Counted from the stretch's first letter, positions 8,465 to 17,380 are shown. The stretch: DNA of 64,000 nt from Amycolatopsis tolypomycina (GCF_900105945.1 NZ_FNSO01000004.1:4092001-4156000); one strand, 5' to 3'. A program made the numbers and translations. Notes: generated by a model not told the origin, from the letters alone.

Positions 8465-8944
8465 ATGGCCGTACCGGAAGCGCTGGTCTCCGCACTCGCG
8501 GACGAAGACCGGCTGCAGCTCTTCGCCCGCATCTGCACCGCCCCCGACGGGCTCGAGGCGTCCCACGCTTCGGCCAAGCTCGCCAAGCGGCTCGTCGACG
8601 CGGGACTCGTCGCCGAGGCCGGCGGCCGCTACCGGGCCGTGCCGTCGGTGTTCCGCGACGCGCTGGCCAAGGCCCCGGTCGACCCGCTCGACGCGCTGTT
8701 CCGGCACGGCCGGCTCGTCTCGATCCCGCACTCGGGCAAGCGGCGGCAGCTGGTGCTGGCCTACCTCGCCGAGCGCTTCGAGCCGGGCCGGCTGTACACG
8801 GAGCAGGACGTCCGCGAGAAGCTCTCGATGGTCCACGACGACCACGCGACACTGCGGCGCTACCTCGTCGACGAAGGTCTCCTGCAGCGCAGCAACGACG
8901 GCGGCGCCTACGGCCGCCCTGCGGAAGCGCGCGCCGCGGGCTGA
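8465..8944 (+). CDS. DUF2087 domain protein, probable transcriptional regulator
   Basis: 159 aa. Residues 1-65 look like a winged-helix module (LASAL..LARI...EA....LAKRLVDAGLVAEAGGRYRAV, shown here with gaps). Residues about 70-150 are a DUF2087 domain with HSGKRRQLVLAYLAERF, LYTEQDVREKL and DHATLRRYLVDEGLLQR. This family is associated with ArsR-like regulators. ATG 8465 lies about 70 nt from the divergent FAAL start, so it could control that operon, but no operator was recognised in the gap. Cytoplasmic. Confidence 0.82.
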   Translation: MAVPEALVSALADEDRLQLFARICTAPDGLEASHASAKLAKRLVDAGLVAEAGGRYRAVPSVFRDALAKAPVDPLDALFRHGRLVSIPHSGKRRQLVLAYLAERFEPGRLYTEQDVREKLSMVHDDHATLRRYLVDEGLLQRSNDGGAYGRPAEARAAG

Positions 8945-8955
8945 GCGGGCAGGCT

Positions 8956-9474
8956 CTACTCCAGGTCGTCGAAGTCCTCGGGCCGCAGGCCGTCGAGCTC
9001 GGCGCGGAAGCGTTCGACCTCGGCTTCGGCGTCGAGCACGTCGGCGGCCGGGCCCTCGGTCTCCTGCTCCACCTCGAGCTGCACCGACGCGACGTCCAGC
9101 ACCTCTTCGGCGACGCGGATGGGCGCGCCCTGGCGCAGGCCGAGCGCGACCGCGTCGCTCGGGCGGGCCGACACGCGGGTGCCGGACGCGAGCACGAGAT
9201 CGGCGTAGAAGATGCCGTCCCGCACCTCGGTCAGCTCCACCGCGGCGAGGCCCTGGCCGAACGCCGCGAGCACGTCGCCGAGCAGCTCGATGGTGCCCGG
9301 GCGCGGCTGCGCGATCTGTTCCCGCGCCCGCACGAGGGCCTCGGCCTCGCCGTACCCGATCATGATCGCCAGCCAGCGCCGGGCGCCCTCCGGCTCGCGC
9401 AGCAGCATCAAGGGCGCCTCGCCGGGGACCGGGACGGCCATCCCCACCACTTCGATCGGGATCACGCTGACCAC
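8956..9474 (-). CDS. bifunctional nuclease family protein (DUF151/BFN)
   Basis: 172 aa. The first 130 residues are a bifunctional nuclease domain: an MLLREPEGARRWLAIMIGYGEAEAL core and VSARPSDAVALGLRQGAPI, the conserved SDAVALA-type motif. The tail is acidic (ELDGLRPEDFDDLE). Plant members have DNase/RNase activity, while bacterial members are conserved but poorly characterised. GTG 9474 has GGAGGG four to five nt upstream. The stop is 11 nt from the convergent DUF2087 stop. It is a single-gene unit here. Confidence 0.9.
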   Translation of the reverse strand: MVSVIPIEVVGMAVPVPGEAPLMLLREPEGARRWLAIMIGYGEAEALVRAREQIAQPRPGTIELLGDVLAAFGQGLAAVELTEVRDGIFYADLVLASGTRVSARPSDAVALGLRQGAPIRVAEEVLDVASVQLEVEQETEGPAADVLDAEAEVERFRAELDGLRPEDFDDLE

Positions 9475-9635
9475 CGCACCCTCCGTGTCGCGGGATTCCT
9501 CGTTCCCTCCGCGCGCGGGGAATACCCAGAACGACGGCTTCGCAACCCGCCGGGTTTCCGGGACCTGCTCTCCTCGGCTGCGGACTCCGCTCCCACGCCT
9601 TGCCCGGCCGCGCCCGGCGCTGTCACCGTCGGGGC

Positions 9636-10109
9636 GTGGAACCGACGATTTCGCGCAGTGTGACCGTCTCCGCCGACCCCGGCACGGTGTGGTCGTGGGT
9701 CACCGACCTGCCGCGGATGGGCGAGCTGAGCCCGGAGAACGTCGGCGGCCGCTGGCTCGACGGCACCGGGCCCGCCCTCGGCGCGCGGTTCCGCGGCCGC
9801 AACCGCAACGGCCGGCTGCAGTGGTGGACGCGGGTGCGGGTGGTCGCCTTCGAGCCGGACCGCCGGTTCGCCTTCGACGTGCGCACGCCGTTCGGCTCGC
9901 GCGTCTCGCGGTGGGAGTACGTGCTGGCGCCGGCGCCGGACGGCTGCGTCGTCACCGAGAACTGGTACCGGATCGGCAGCTGGGTGGTGCGGAAGTTCAT
10001 GGGGCCGCGCGTCACCGGCCGCGCCGACCGTCCCGGCTACAACGTCACGTCGATCGAGCACACCCTGGCGGCGCTGAAGGCCCGCGCCGAGGAGCTCACT
10101 GCCGCCTGA
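9636..10109 (+). CDS. SRPBCC (polyketide cyclase/dehydrase-like) protein
   Basis: 157 aa from GTG 9636; upstream codons in the open frame are Arg-rich and look non-coding. It begins VEPTISRSVTVSADPGTVWSWVTDLPRMGELSPE, the START/Bet v 1-like beginning with the usual W..DLPRMGE. FRGRNRNGRLQWWTRVRVVAFEP follows, and the end is a long C-terminal helix (HTLAALKARAEELTAA). The fold binds hydrophobic ligands. No catalytic role can be assigned. It precedes the MFS gene by 58 nt on the same strand and could share its transcription. Confidence 0.85.
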   Translation: MEPTISRSVTVSADPGTVWSWVTDLPRMGELSPENVGGRWLDGTGPALGARFRGRNRNGRLQWWTRVRVVAFEPDRRFAFDVRTPFGSRVSRWEYVLAPAPDGCVVTENWYRIGSWVVRKFMGPRVTGRADRPGYNVTSIEHTLAALKARAEELTAA

Positions 10110-10137
10110 GTCTCTTGTTGAGACCCACTCGGTCCAG

Positions 10138-10160
10138 CTAGGTTGCTTTACTGAACCTAG
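10138..10160. promoter_or_regulatory. inverted repeat CTAGGTT-N9-AACCTAG over the MFS ribosome-binding site
   Basis: A perfect 7-bp inverted repeat with a 9-nt spacer ends inside the AGGAGG of the MFS gene (start 10168). It could be an operator or an mRNA hairpin hiding the Shine-Dalgarno. A 7-9-7 geometry is also seen before the divergent MocR and MFS pair at 12958-12980, though the sequence differs. Confidence 0.5.
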
Positions 10161-10167
10161 GAGGACC

Positions 10168-11601
10168 ATGACCCACGCCCCGCCGAAGCCCGGCGTCGTG
10201 CTGCTCGTCGTCTCGACGGCCGCGTTCCTGGCGAGCCTGGACACGTTCATCGTCACGATCGCCTTCCCCGGCATCCGGGCCGCGTTCCCCGGCGACGACC
10301 TGGCGACCCTCTCGTGGGTGCTCAACGGCTACACGGTGCTGTTCGCCGCCTGCCTCGCCCCGGCCGGGCGGCTGGCCGACCGGTACGGCCGCCGCCGGCT
10401 GTTCCTCGCCGGCGTGGCGGTGTTCACCCTGGCTTCGGCCGCCTGCGCGGCGGCGCCGTCGATCGGCGTGCTGGTCGCCTTCCGCGCGGTGCAGGCGATC
10501 GGGGCCGCGCTCGTCATGCCGACGTCACTGGCGCTGCTGCTGACGGCGTTCCCGCCGCACCGGCGTCCGGTGGCGGTCGGCGTCTGGGCGTCGGTGGGCG
10601 CGGCGGCCGCGGCGCTCGGCCCGCCGTTCGGCGGCCTGCTCGTCGAGGCGTCCTGGCGCTGGGTGTTCCTGGTCAACCTGCCGATCTGCGCGGTGACGCT
10701 GCTGGCCGGGCCGCGCGTGCTGCGCGAGTCGCGGGACAGCTCCAGCGGCGTCCCGGACGTCCTCGGCTCGGCCGGCCTGCTGGTGGGCGTCGGCGCGCTG
10801 GCGTACGCGCTGGTCGAGGCGTCCGACCGCGGCTGGGGCGCGCGGCCGGTGCTGCTGGCGTTCGCGGTGGCCGCCGTCGCGCTGACCTGGGTCCCGCTGC
10901 GCTCGGCGCGGCACCCGGTCCCGGTGCTGGACCTGCCTGCCCTGCGCGTCCCGACGCTGTGGCTGGCCTGCCTGACGACCGGGGTGTTCGCCGCCGGGTT
11001 CGCGGCGATGCTGTTCGGCAACGTGCTGTTCCTGACGTCGGTCTGGCACGACTCGATCCTGGTGGCCGGGCTGTCACTGGCGCCGGGGCCGCTGGTGGTG
11101 GTCGGGGTTTCGGTCCTCGGCGGCCGGTTCGTCCACCGCTTCGGCCCGGGCCCGATGGTCGCCCTCGGCGGTGTCGCGTTCGGGGCCGGCGTGCTGATCT
11201 GGCTGCTGCGCATGGGATCGGTGCCCGACTACGCGGCATCGATGCTGCCGGGCCAGCTGCTGACAGGCCTCGGCGTCGGCCTGATCATGCCGAGCCTTTC
11301 GGGCGTGGTCGGCACGGTCCTGCCGCCGTCCCGCTGGGGCGCGGGTTCGTCGATGGTGAACACGGCCCGGCAGATCGGCACGGTCCTGGGCACGGCGGTG
11401 CTGATCGCGGTCTTCGCCGGCACACCGGACCTGGCGGCCTTCCGCCACGGCTGGCTGGCGATCCTGACAACGGCGGCGGCCACCTGCACCGGCGGCCTCC
11501 TCATCGCCGCGCGGCGGCGGGCGGACCACTACGCCGAGCCCCAGGCCGCGTCCAGCACCGCGAGCCCGGCGTCGATGCTCGCCGAGGGGATCGAGCCGTA
11601 G
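10168..11601 (+). CDS. MFS drug exporter, DHA2 (EmrB/QacA) type
   Basis: 477-aa inner-membrane proton-coupled exporter with about 14 hydrophobic segments. LDTFIVTIAFPGIRAAF is the first-helix motif of DHA2 proteins. GRLADRYGRRRLFLAG is MFS motif A and ALGPPFGGLLVEASWRWVFLVNLP is motif C, which marks exporters. ATG 10168 has AGGAGG three nt upstream. The last 24 codons overlap the convergent MocR gene by 73 bp. The C-terminal tail (RRRADHYAEPQAASSTA) is cytoplasmic. Substrate unknown. Control by a regulator binding the palindrome at 10138-10160 is plausible. Confidence 0.9.
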   Translation: MTHAPPKPGVVLLVVSTAAFLASLDTFIVTIAFPGIRAAFPGDDLATLSWVLNGYTVLFAACLAPAGRLADRYGRRRLFLAGVAVFTLASAACAAAPSIGVLVAFRAVQAIGAALVMPTSLALLLTAFPPHRRPVAVGVWASVGAAAAALGPPFGGLLVEASWRWVFLVNLPICAVTLLAGPRVLRESRDSSSGVPDVLGSAGLLVGVGALAYALVEASDRGWGARPVLLAFAVAAVALTWVPLRSARHPVPVLDLPALRVPTLWLACLTTGVFAAGFAAMLFGNVLFLTSVWHDSILVAGLSLAPGPLVVVGVSVLGGRFVHRFGPGPMVALGGVAFGAGVLIWLLRMGSVPDYAASMLPGQLLTGLGVGLIMPSLSGVVGTVLPPSRWGAGSSMVNTARQIGTVLGTAVLIAVFAGTPDLAAFRHGWLAILTTAAATCTGGLLIAARRRADHYAEPQAASSTASPASMLAEGIEP

Positions 11602-12938
11602 CCGAGGACCACGCCCTGGCGTGGGAAACCGCCGCAGAGGTCCGACAGCGTCTGGATCGCCGCTCCGGCCTCGGCCGCGCGGGCCGCTATCGGCTCCAGG
11701 TCCGTCTCGTCGGCGGCCAGGGCGCACAGGTGCAGGCCCGCCGCCGACGGGACCACGCTCAGGCGGCCGGCGAACACCCGCTCCAGGGTCGCCGTGATGC
11801 GCTCGTGGCGGTCCGCGTACACCTTCGTCGCGCGGCGGAGGTGGCGGGCGAACAGGCCCTCGTCGACGAACCGGGCCAACGCGGCCTGCGCGGGCAGCTC
11901 GCCGTGCCAGCCGGACAGCCGGCGGGCGTGGTGCACCGCGTCGCGCAGTGACGCCGGGGCGATCAGGAAACCCAGGCGCAGCATGGGAAGCAGCGTCTTC
12001 GAGAACGATCCGACGTAGGCCACGCGCCCGTCGCGGTCCAGGCTCTGCAGCGGTTCCAGGGGACGGTCGGAGAACCGGAACTCGCTGTCGTAGTCGTCCT
12101 CGACGACGACCGCGCCGGCCCGCTCCGCCCACGCCAGCAGGGCCGTGCGCCGGGCGAGGGACATCGGGGTGCCGAGCGGGAACTGGTGCGACGGCGTGAC
12201 GTACACCAGCTTCGCGCGCGAAGGCAGCGCGGCGACGTCGAGGCCTTCGCCGTCCACCGGCACGCCGACGACTTCGGCGCCGTGCGAGGCGAAGAGCAAC
12301 CTCGCCATCCGGTAGCCCGGTTCCTCGACGGCGACCCGGTCGCCGGGTTCGAGCAGCACGCGGCACAGCAGGTCCAGTGCCTGCTGGGCGCCCTGGGTGA
12401 CGAGCACGTCGTCGGCATCGGCCCGCACCGACCGGGAGACGCCGACGTGCCGGGCGATCGCCGCGCGCAGGCCGGGGTGGCCGCCGGGCTCGGCGTAGTG
12501 CGCGAACCCGGCGGTGTCCCGCAGTTCCCGCGCGAGCAGGCGCCGCCAGGTGTCCAGGGGGAACAGCGCGGCGTCGGGGATGCCGACGCGGAAGTCGAAC
12601 ACCGGTTCCGGTGCCGCGGCGGCCGGCGCCGGCACTGACCGCCACACCGCCTTCGGCTGCGGACCGCGTTGTGCGGGGGCTTTGCGCGGCTTCGGCGGGA
12701 GCTCCGCGCAGACGTACGTGCCGGCGCCGACGCGGCCGGCGAGGAAGCCGTCGGCGGTGAGGCGGTCGTAGGCGACCGCGACGGTGTTGCGCGAGACGGC
12801 CAGCCGCCGCGCCAGCTCCCGCGTCGGCGGCAGCCGCTCCCCCGCGCGCAGCCTGCCGTCCAGCACGGCGTCACGCAGCTGGCGGTAGATGCGGGCGCTG
12901 AGGTCGCCGCGGCCCGCCAGGCTGACGTGGAAGTCCAT
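11529..12938 (-). CDS. MocR/PdxR-family PLP-dependent transcriptional regulator
   Basis: 469 aa, the usual MocR length. The N-terminal GntR winged helix (1-75) has IYRQLRDAVLDGRLRAGERLPPTRELARRLAVSRNTV, here broken by the linker that follows. From about 105 there is a fold-type I aminotransferase domain with PGGHPGLRAAIARH, VTQGAQQALDLL, VEDDYDSEF and SFSKTLLP containing the PLP-binding Lys. It has the complete set of cofactor residues, so PLP binding is expected. It is divergent from the MFS gene at 13020 and the gap holds two nested palindromes, so it probably regulates that gene and itself. It could instead be PdxR controlling PLP synthesis, but no pdx genes are present. Confidence 0.9.
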   Translation of the reverse strand: MDFHVSLAGRGDLSARIYRQLRDAVLDGRLRAGERLPPTRELARRLAVSRNTVAVAYDRLTADGFLAGRVGAGTYVCAELPPKPRKAPAQRGPQPKAVWRSVPAPAAAAPEPVFDFRVGIPDAALFPLDTWRRLLARELRDTAGFAHYAEPGGHPGLRAAIARHVGVSRSVRADADDVLVTQGAQQALDLLCRVLLEPGDRVAVEEPGYRMARLLFASHGAEVVGVPVDGEGLDVAALPSRAKLVYVTPSHQFPLGTPMSLARRTALLAWAERAGAVVVEDDYDSEFRFSDRPLEPLQSLDRDGRVAYVGSFSKTLLPMLRLGFLIAPASLRDAVHHARRLSGWHGELPAQAALARFVDEGLFARHLRRATKVYADRHERITATLERVFAGRLSVVPSAAGLHLCALAADETDLEPIAARAAEAGAAIQTLSDLCGGFPRQGVVLGYGSIPSASIDAGLAVLDAAWGSA

Positions 12939-12952
12939 CCCGCGACCCTACA

Positions 12953-12997
12953 TTGGCCCAATTCATGTGTTCGGAATTGGATCTGGGATCGGGCCAA
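12953..12997. promoter_or_regulatory. nested inverted repeats in the mocR/MFS divergent promoter
   Basis: CCAATTC (12958-12964) and GAATTGG (12974-12980) form a perfect inverted repeat with a 9-nt spacer. TTGGCCC (12953-12959) and GGGCCAA (12991-12997) form a second, outer pair around it. Both lie in the 81-bp gap between divergent starts. MocR proteins commonly bind such promoter sites, so this is the likely operator. Confidence 0.55.
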
Positions 12998-13019
12998 AGC
13001 GCGTTCTAACGTACGTCCC

Positions 13020-14237
13020 ATGACAGTGCTACTCGACCGGCTTCCCGATCGTCCGCGGACCCGGTCCGCCGGCCGGCTGCTCGCGGCCGCCCAGCTCGTC
13101 GGCTCGCTCGGCGACGGGGCGTTCCTGACTTGCTCGGTGCTGTTCTTCACCCGGATCGCGGGCCTGACACCGGCGCAGGTCGGGCTCGGGCTGACGCTCG
13201 GCTGGGCGGTGGGCTCGGTCGCGGGCGTGCCGCTCGGGCACCTCGCCGACCGCCACGGCGCCCGCGGCTCGGCGGTGCTGCTGGCACTGGCGACGGCCAC
13301 GGCGATCCTCGCGTTCCTCGTCGTCCGCTCGCCGGTGGCGTTCGTGCTGGCCGCGTGCGTCTACGGCAGCTGCCAGACCGGGCTGGCCGCGGTCCGCCAG
13401 GCGCTGCTGGCCGCGCTCGCCGACCCGGAGCGGCGCACGCGCGTCCGGGCGCACCTGCAGTCCGCGGGCAACGCGGGCCTCGCCGTCGGCGCCGGGCTGG
13501 GCGGCCTCGCACTGTCGGTCGACACGGCATCGGCGTACCTGACGGTCTTCGCCCTCGACGCGGCGGCCTTCGTCGTGACGGCGGCGTTGCTGCACGCGCT
13601 CCCCCGTGTCCCCCGGACCTTCGCGCGCCCGGGAGCGCCGAAGTCCGCCGTGCTGCGCGACCGGCCCTACGCGCTGGTGACGCTGCTCAACGCGATCCTC
13701 CTGCTGCGCATGCCGCTGCTGAGCGTCGCGATCCCGCTGTGGATCGTCGACCACACGGCGGCGCCGGGCTGGACGGTGTCGGCGTTGTTCGTGCTCAACA
13801 CGGTCGTGGTGGTGCTCCTGCAGGTCCGCGTGGCCGGTCGCCTCGCCTCGCTCGAGGCGGCGGCGCGGATGGTGCGCCGGTCGGGCGGGGTGCTCCTGGC
13901 GTCCTGCGTGGCGTTCGCGCTGTCGGCGCTGGGGACGTCACCGGCAGTGGCGTTCGCGGTGCTCGTGGCCGGCGCGCTGGTGCAGGTGCTCGGCGAAATG
14001 CTGCAGTCGGCGGGCTCGTGGGAGATCGGCTTCGCGCTGGCCCCGGCGGACAAGCAGGGCGAGTACCAGGGCTTCTTCGGCAGCGGCGTCTCGGTGGCCC
14101 GCGCGGTGGGCCCGGCGCTGCTGAGCACGGTGGTGATCGGCGGGGGCTTCGCGGGCTGGCTCGTGCTGGGCCTGGTGTTCCTGGGCGCGGGCTGGGCGAT
14201 GGGCCCGGCGGTCCGCTGGGCCGCCGCGACCCGCTGA
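13020..14237 (+). CDS. MFS transporter
   Basis: 405-aa membrane protein with about 12 hydrophobic helices. LLAAAQLVGSLGDGAFLTC resembles the start of MFS exporters, and LGHLADRHGARGSAVLLALA is motif A. The C-terminal half carries PADKQGEYQGFFGSGVSVARAVGPALLS, typical of the MFS_1 multidrug group. ATG 13020 lacks a strong Shine-Dalgarno. Expression probably depends on the MocR regulator encoded divergently. Substrate unknown. A repeat array follows the stop codon by 6 nt. Confidence 0.87.
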   Translation: MTVLLDRLPDRPRTRSAGRLLAAAQLVGSLGDGAFLTCSVLFFTRIAGLTPAQVGLGLTLGWAVGSVAGVPLGHLADRHGARGSAVLLALATATAILAFLVVRSPVAFVLAACVYGSCQTGLAAVRQALLAALADPERRTRVRAHLQSAGNAGLAVGAGLGGLALSVDTASAYLTVFALDAAAFVVTAALLHALPRVPRTFARPGAPKSAVLRDRPYALVTLLNAILLLRMPLLSVAIPLWIVDHTAAPGWTVSALFVLNTVVVVLLQVRVAGRLASLEAAARMVRRSGGVLLASCVAFALSALGTSPAVAFAVLVAGALVQVLGEMLQSAGSWEIGFALAPADKQGEYQGFFGSGVSVARAVGPALLSTVVIGGGFAGWLVLGLVFLGAGWAMGPAVRWAAATR

Positions 14238-14243
14238 GCCCGA

Positions 14244-14358
14244 GCGCCCCAATGTGGCGTTGGTTGCGTTGAACGCACCGAACGCCACATTGGGTGCATC
14301 CAACGCACCGAACGCCACATTGGGTGCGTCCAACGCACCGAACGCCACATTGGGGCGC
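14244..14358. repeat. inverted/tandem repeat array, copy 1
   Basis: The ends are a perfect 18-bp inverted repeat, GCGCCCCAATGTGGCGTT (14244-14261) and its complement (14341-14358). Between them are further direct copies of a unit ACGCACCGAACGCCACATTG (three in total in this orientation). It lies between convergent genes and could form a long hairpin acting as a bidirectional transcription stop. A second copy with identical ends is at 25120-25204. Confidence 0.85.
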
Positions 14359-14370
14359 ATGGGCCGGGGG

Positions 14371-15186
14371 CTACTCGCCGGCCTGGGCCGCGGCGGTCTG
14401 GTGGAACGCCAGGTTCTGACCGGCGGCGGAGTCCTCGGCCCAGGCGCCCGACTCGGCCGTCCAGGTCCGGCCGGCGAAGCTCACCTTGTCCACCCCCAGC
14501 GCCTCCGCGCGGGCCACCAGCCAGGTCGCGTACGTCCAGCCCTGCGCGGCCGGGTGCGGGCCGCTCAGGCGGGACGTGCCCAGCTCCGCCGTCGCCGCCG
14601 TCGCCACGTCCGCGGGCGCCGCCAGGGTCAGGTTGCGGCAGGTCAGCGCGGCCGGGAACTGGCCGTTGAACGCCGCCGCCATGGCGCGGGACTGCGGTTC
14701 CCACTGCGCGTACGCGTCCGGGTGGCCGGACCGCTGGACCGCCTGCGCCGCTTCGGTGATCGGCAGCGTGTCCCAGTTCTCCAGCTTCTCGAGCTTCTCG
14801 TAGAACTCCGTCGCCGCGTAGACGGGGTCGCGCAGCTGCGCGATGGTGCCCCAGCCCTGGCTGGGCCGCTGCTGGAACAGCCCGACCGAGTCGCGGTCAC
14901 CGCCCTCGAGGTTGCGCAGCTTCGACTCCTGCAGCACCGTCGCGAGCGCGACCGTCGCGGCGTGGGCGGGCAGGCCCATCTTGGTGCCGACCGCCGAGAT
15001 CGTCGCGGCGTTGTTCATCTGCTCCGGGGTGAAGGTGTAGGCGGCGGCGCCGTCCCCCGGCAGCGCCACCGTGCACCCCGGCGTCTTCACCGAGCCGCGC
15101 GTGTACGCCACCACCACGACGATCCCTGCGACCAGCACGATCACCGCACCCAGCACGATGGCCAGCTTCAGGCCACAACCGCGCAC
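14371..15186 (-). CDS. membrane-anchored lysozyme-like protein
   Basis: 271 aa. An N-terminal signal-anchor (residues 8-28, LAIVLGAVIVLVAGIVVVVAY) is followed by an extracellular domain. TVALATVLQESKLRNLEGG and DRDSVGLFQQRPSQGWGT resemble the catalytic region of lysozyme/SLT-like muramidase folds, with Glu in LQES as the candidate acid. Homologues are often misnamed heavy metal transporters, but no metal-transport motif is visible. GTG 15186 has GGGGAGG a few nt upstream. A role in cell-wall turnover is inferred. The repeat array lies just beyond its stop. Confidence 0.7.
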   Translation of the reverse strand: MRGCGLKLAIVLGAVIVLVAGIVVVVAYTRGSVKTPGCTVALPGDGAAAYTFTPEQMNNAATISAVGTKMGLPAHAATVALATVLQESKLRNLEGGDRDSVGLFQQRPSQGWGTIAQLRDPVYAATEFYEKLEKLENWDTLPITEAAQAVQRSGHPDAYAQWEPQSRAMAAAFNGQFPAALTCRNLTLAAPADVATAATAELGTSRLSGPHPAAQGWTYATWLVARAEALGVDKVSFAGRTWTAESGAWAEDSAAGQNLAFHQTAAAQAGE

Positions 15187-15252
15187 CCTGCCTCCCCGTC
15201 ACCCGTTCGCACCAGTCTGCCCAATGGGAGGACGCGGGGCACCGGCCGGGGT

Positions 15253-16758
15253 TCAGTGCGGGGCGCCGAGGAAGATCGGGTTGGACATCGCCACCATGGC
15301 GTTCGGCACCGTCGTGTTCGGGCCACCGGACGGGCGGCGGACCTCGACGCGCACCCACCGGCTGTACCGGGGGTAGGTCGTCCAGGTGACCGTGGCCGCG
15401 CCGGAGTCGCCGATCGGCTCGGTGTGTTCCGGGCCGAGCTGGTCGAGGAACGTCACCGTCGTCCCCGGCACGCCGGCGACGACCGCCTTGACCGTGACGG
15501 GTGTCCCGGTGCCGCCGGCGAGCCGTTCGCCGATGCCCGCGCTCGTGCCGCCGCCGGAGACCGTGAAGTCGAGGTGCACGGCCGCCGACTCCGCCAGCCA
15601 GGAGTGTCCCGCTTTCAGCCCGGCCAGCAGTTCCCGGCGGCGCAGCCGGTCGGCGAGCACGACGGTGTGCGGCAGGGCGACGCGCTGGTCCGGGTTGTGC
15701 GCGTCGGAGTCGCCGATCGCCGGGATGAAGCGGCCGCCGCGCAGCAGCCCGTCCCAGTGGACGACACTCGCCTCGTCGTCCTGGGTCCACGGGCCGTTCC
15801 AGACCTCGACGAGGTCGGCGAGCTCGTAGGCGAATTCGTAGGTGCAGCCGAAGCAGTTGGCGAACGGGTGCGCCGCGGTGACCAGGCCGCCGGCGCGGTG
15901 CACCTGGTCGGTGAAGCGCCGGAAGTCCCGCGGGTCGGCCGCGCGGTAGCGCCAGTCGATCCAGGTGCCGGCGGGCAGGCCGATCGCGGGCCAGTGCCCG
16001 GACCGGGTCGTCACCTCTTCGCCGTTGAGGATCAGCAGGTCGTCGGTGGCGTGGTCGCCCCAGACCAGCTGTGAGCTGGAGGTGTTGTGCTCGGTGGAGA
16101 CGATGAAGTCGAGTCCGGCGGCCCGCGCGTCGGCGACGAGCTGCTCCGGCGTCCGGCGGCCGTCGGAGTGGACGGTGTGCAGGTGGCTGTCGCCGCGGTA
16201 CCAGGCGCGGCCGCGCTCACGGGCGGGCGCGGTTTCCGGCGCCGGGTCCGGCTTGAACGGCACGCCGTCGGGGCCGAAGGTGAGCGTGATGTCCACCCGG
16301 TAGTTCAGGCCCTGCGGCGCGACGGTGTACGGACCGAGGATGACGTGCCACCGGCCGGGGGTGATCGGGCCGGCGAGGTAGCCGGGCGTGGCCTCGGACG
16401 CGCTGATCGAGAAGCGGTCGCGAAAGCCGCCGGACCAGCCGCGGAAGCCGCGCGCGTTGCCGAGTTCGTGGCCTTCGGGGCCGAAGATGCCGATGTCGCA
16501 GGCGTTCCCGCGGGTCCCGGCGGGCACCGGTGGCTTGTCGTAGGAGTACACGACGTCGATCTGCCGCACGCCGCGCGGGACGTCGACGGGCAGGTAGTAC
16601 CAGTCCGGCACGTCCGGTCTCAGCGTGCCGGTGACGGTGTGTGTCCGGCTGGTGCCGCCCGGCTGGGCGGCGAACGCCACGCCGGGCAGCAACCCGGCGG
16701 CCGCCGCCACCGCCGTTCCTCCTGCTCGCAGCAATGTCCGCCGCCCGAAGTCACTCAT
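15253..16758 (-). CDS. Tat-exported CehA/McbA-type PHP metallohydrolase
   Basis: 501 aa from ATG 16758, with GGAGG five nt upstream. The N-terminus MSDFGRRTLLRAGG plus a hydrophobic stretch ending AFAA is a twin-arginine signal peptide. A beta-sandwich prepeptidase-like region (35-180) precedes a PHP domain: RGDSHLHTVHSDGRRTPEQL (HxH metal ligands), STEHN, TAAHPFANCFG and GDSDAHNP. CehA/McbA members hydrolyse carbamate and phosphodiester-type bonds. The substrate here is unknown. Export by Tat implies folding with metal in the cytoplasm. Confidence 0.85.
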   Translation of the reverse strand: MSDFGRRTLLRAGGTAVAAAAGLLPGVAFAAQPGGTSRTHTVTGTLRPDVPDWYYLPVDVPRGVRQIDVVYSYDKPPVPAGTRGNACDIGIFGPEGHELGNARGFRGWSGGFRDRFSISASEATPGYLAGPITPGRWHVILGPYTVAPQGLNYRVDITLTFGPDGVPFKPDPAPETAPARERGRAWYRGDSHLHTVHSDGRRTPEQLVADARAAGLDFIVSTEHNTSSSQLVWGDHATDDLLILNGEEVTTRSGHWPAIGLPAGTWIDWRYRAADPRDFRRFTDQVHRAGGLVTAAHPFANCFGCTYEFAYELADLVEVWNGPWTQDDEASVVHWDGLLRGGRFIPAIGDSDAHNPDQRVALPHTVVLADRLRRRELLAGLKAGHSWLAESAAVHLDFTVSGGGTSAGIGERLAGGTGTPVTVKAVVAGVPGTTVTFLDQLGPEHTEPIGDSGAATVTWTTYPRYSRWVRVEVRRPSGGPNTTVPNAMVAMSNPIFLGAPH

Positions 16759-16831
16759 GCGCACCTCCGCATCCGACGCTAGGCGCGCCGGGCGAACACG
16801 GACACGAACCGGCGGTGAACTTTCGGCAGCG

Positions 16832-17152
16832 TCAGCCGCGCTTCGCGAAGATCTTCGCGAGCGCGACAACGCCGAGCGCGGCAGCCAGCCCGAGCCGCGT
16901 GACGTCGACGGCCGGCACCCAGGTGACAACGCCGTCCCGGACGACGAAGGCGCCGACGGGCCGGGCCAGCACACCGAAGCCGGCGCCCTCCCGCACGGGC
17001 AGCGCACCGGTGTCGTCACCGCCGCCACCCCCGCCCCCGAAAACGGCCGCGGCGGGGATCACGATGGTTCCGTCGCGTTCGACCGGTTCGCCGTAGACGA
17101 GCCGGGCGGAGAAGATCCGGCGCGCGGCCGACGCCACCTGCCCCAGTTTCAT
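16832..17152 (-). CDS. GerW/YtfJ family sporulation-like protein
   Basis: 106 aa. GEPVERDGTIVIPAAAVFGG followed by a poly-Gly run is the signature of the YtfJ/GerW family. The end is a hydrophobic helix, VTRLGLAAALGVVALAKIF. ATG 17152 is chosen. In endospore formers YtfJ is a spore-germination factor. Actinobacterial versions are common but of unknown function, so the sporulation name should not be taken literally. It is upstream of and on the same strand as the PHP hydrolase, separated by 73 nt. Confidence 0.8.
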   Translation of the reverse strand: MKLGQVASAARRIFSARLVYGEPVERDGTIVIPAAAVFGGGGGGGDDTGALPVREGAGFGVLARPVGAFVVRDGVVTWVPAVDVTRLGLAAALGVVALAKIFAKRG

Positions 17153-17380
17153 CCCGTCATCCTGGCGCGGGCCGGACCCCGTGCGCACCTCCCCGCGAGC
17201 TGTCCACTGTGGCCGGTGCCGGATGACCGGATCCCCGCCCCGCGCAAAAACGGCCCACGGAATCGGTGCAGCACTGAAAAAATTGCGCTGAAGGTGTGGC
17301 AAAAAGATGTATCCGATTGTTTTCACCGCTTTGACGGCTACCGTCCGATCGCTGCATTCTGCCACCCACGGGGAGGAATC

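Noticed and set aside
14244..14358. CRISPR mini-array
   Set aside because: The units are inverted at one end and spacers are only a few nt; no cas gene is near and the second copy has the same inner sequence.
14371..15186. Heavy metal transporter
   Set aside because: Database-style name for this family; the sequence shows one anchor helix and a lysozyme-like domain and no metal-transport motif.
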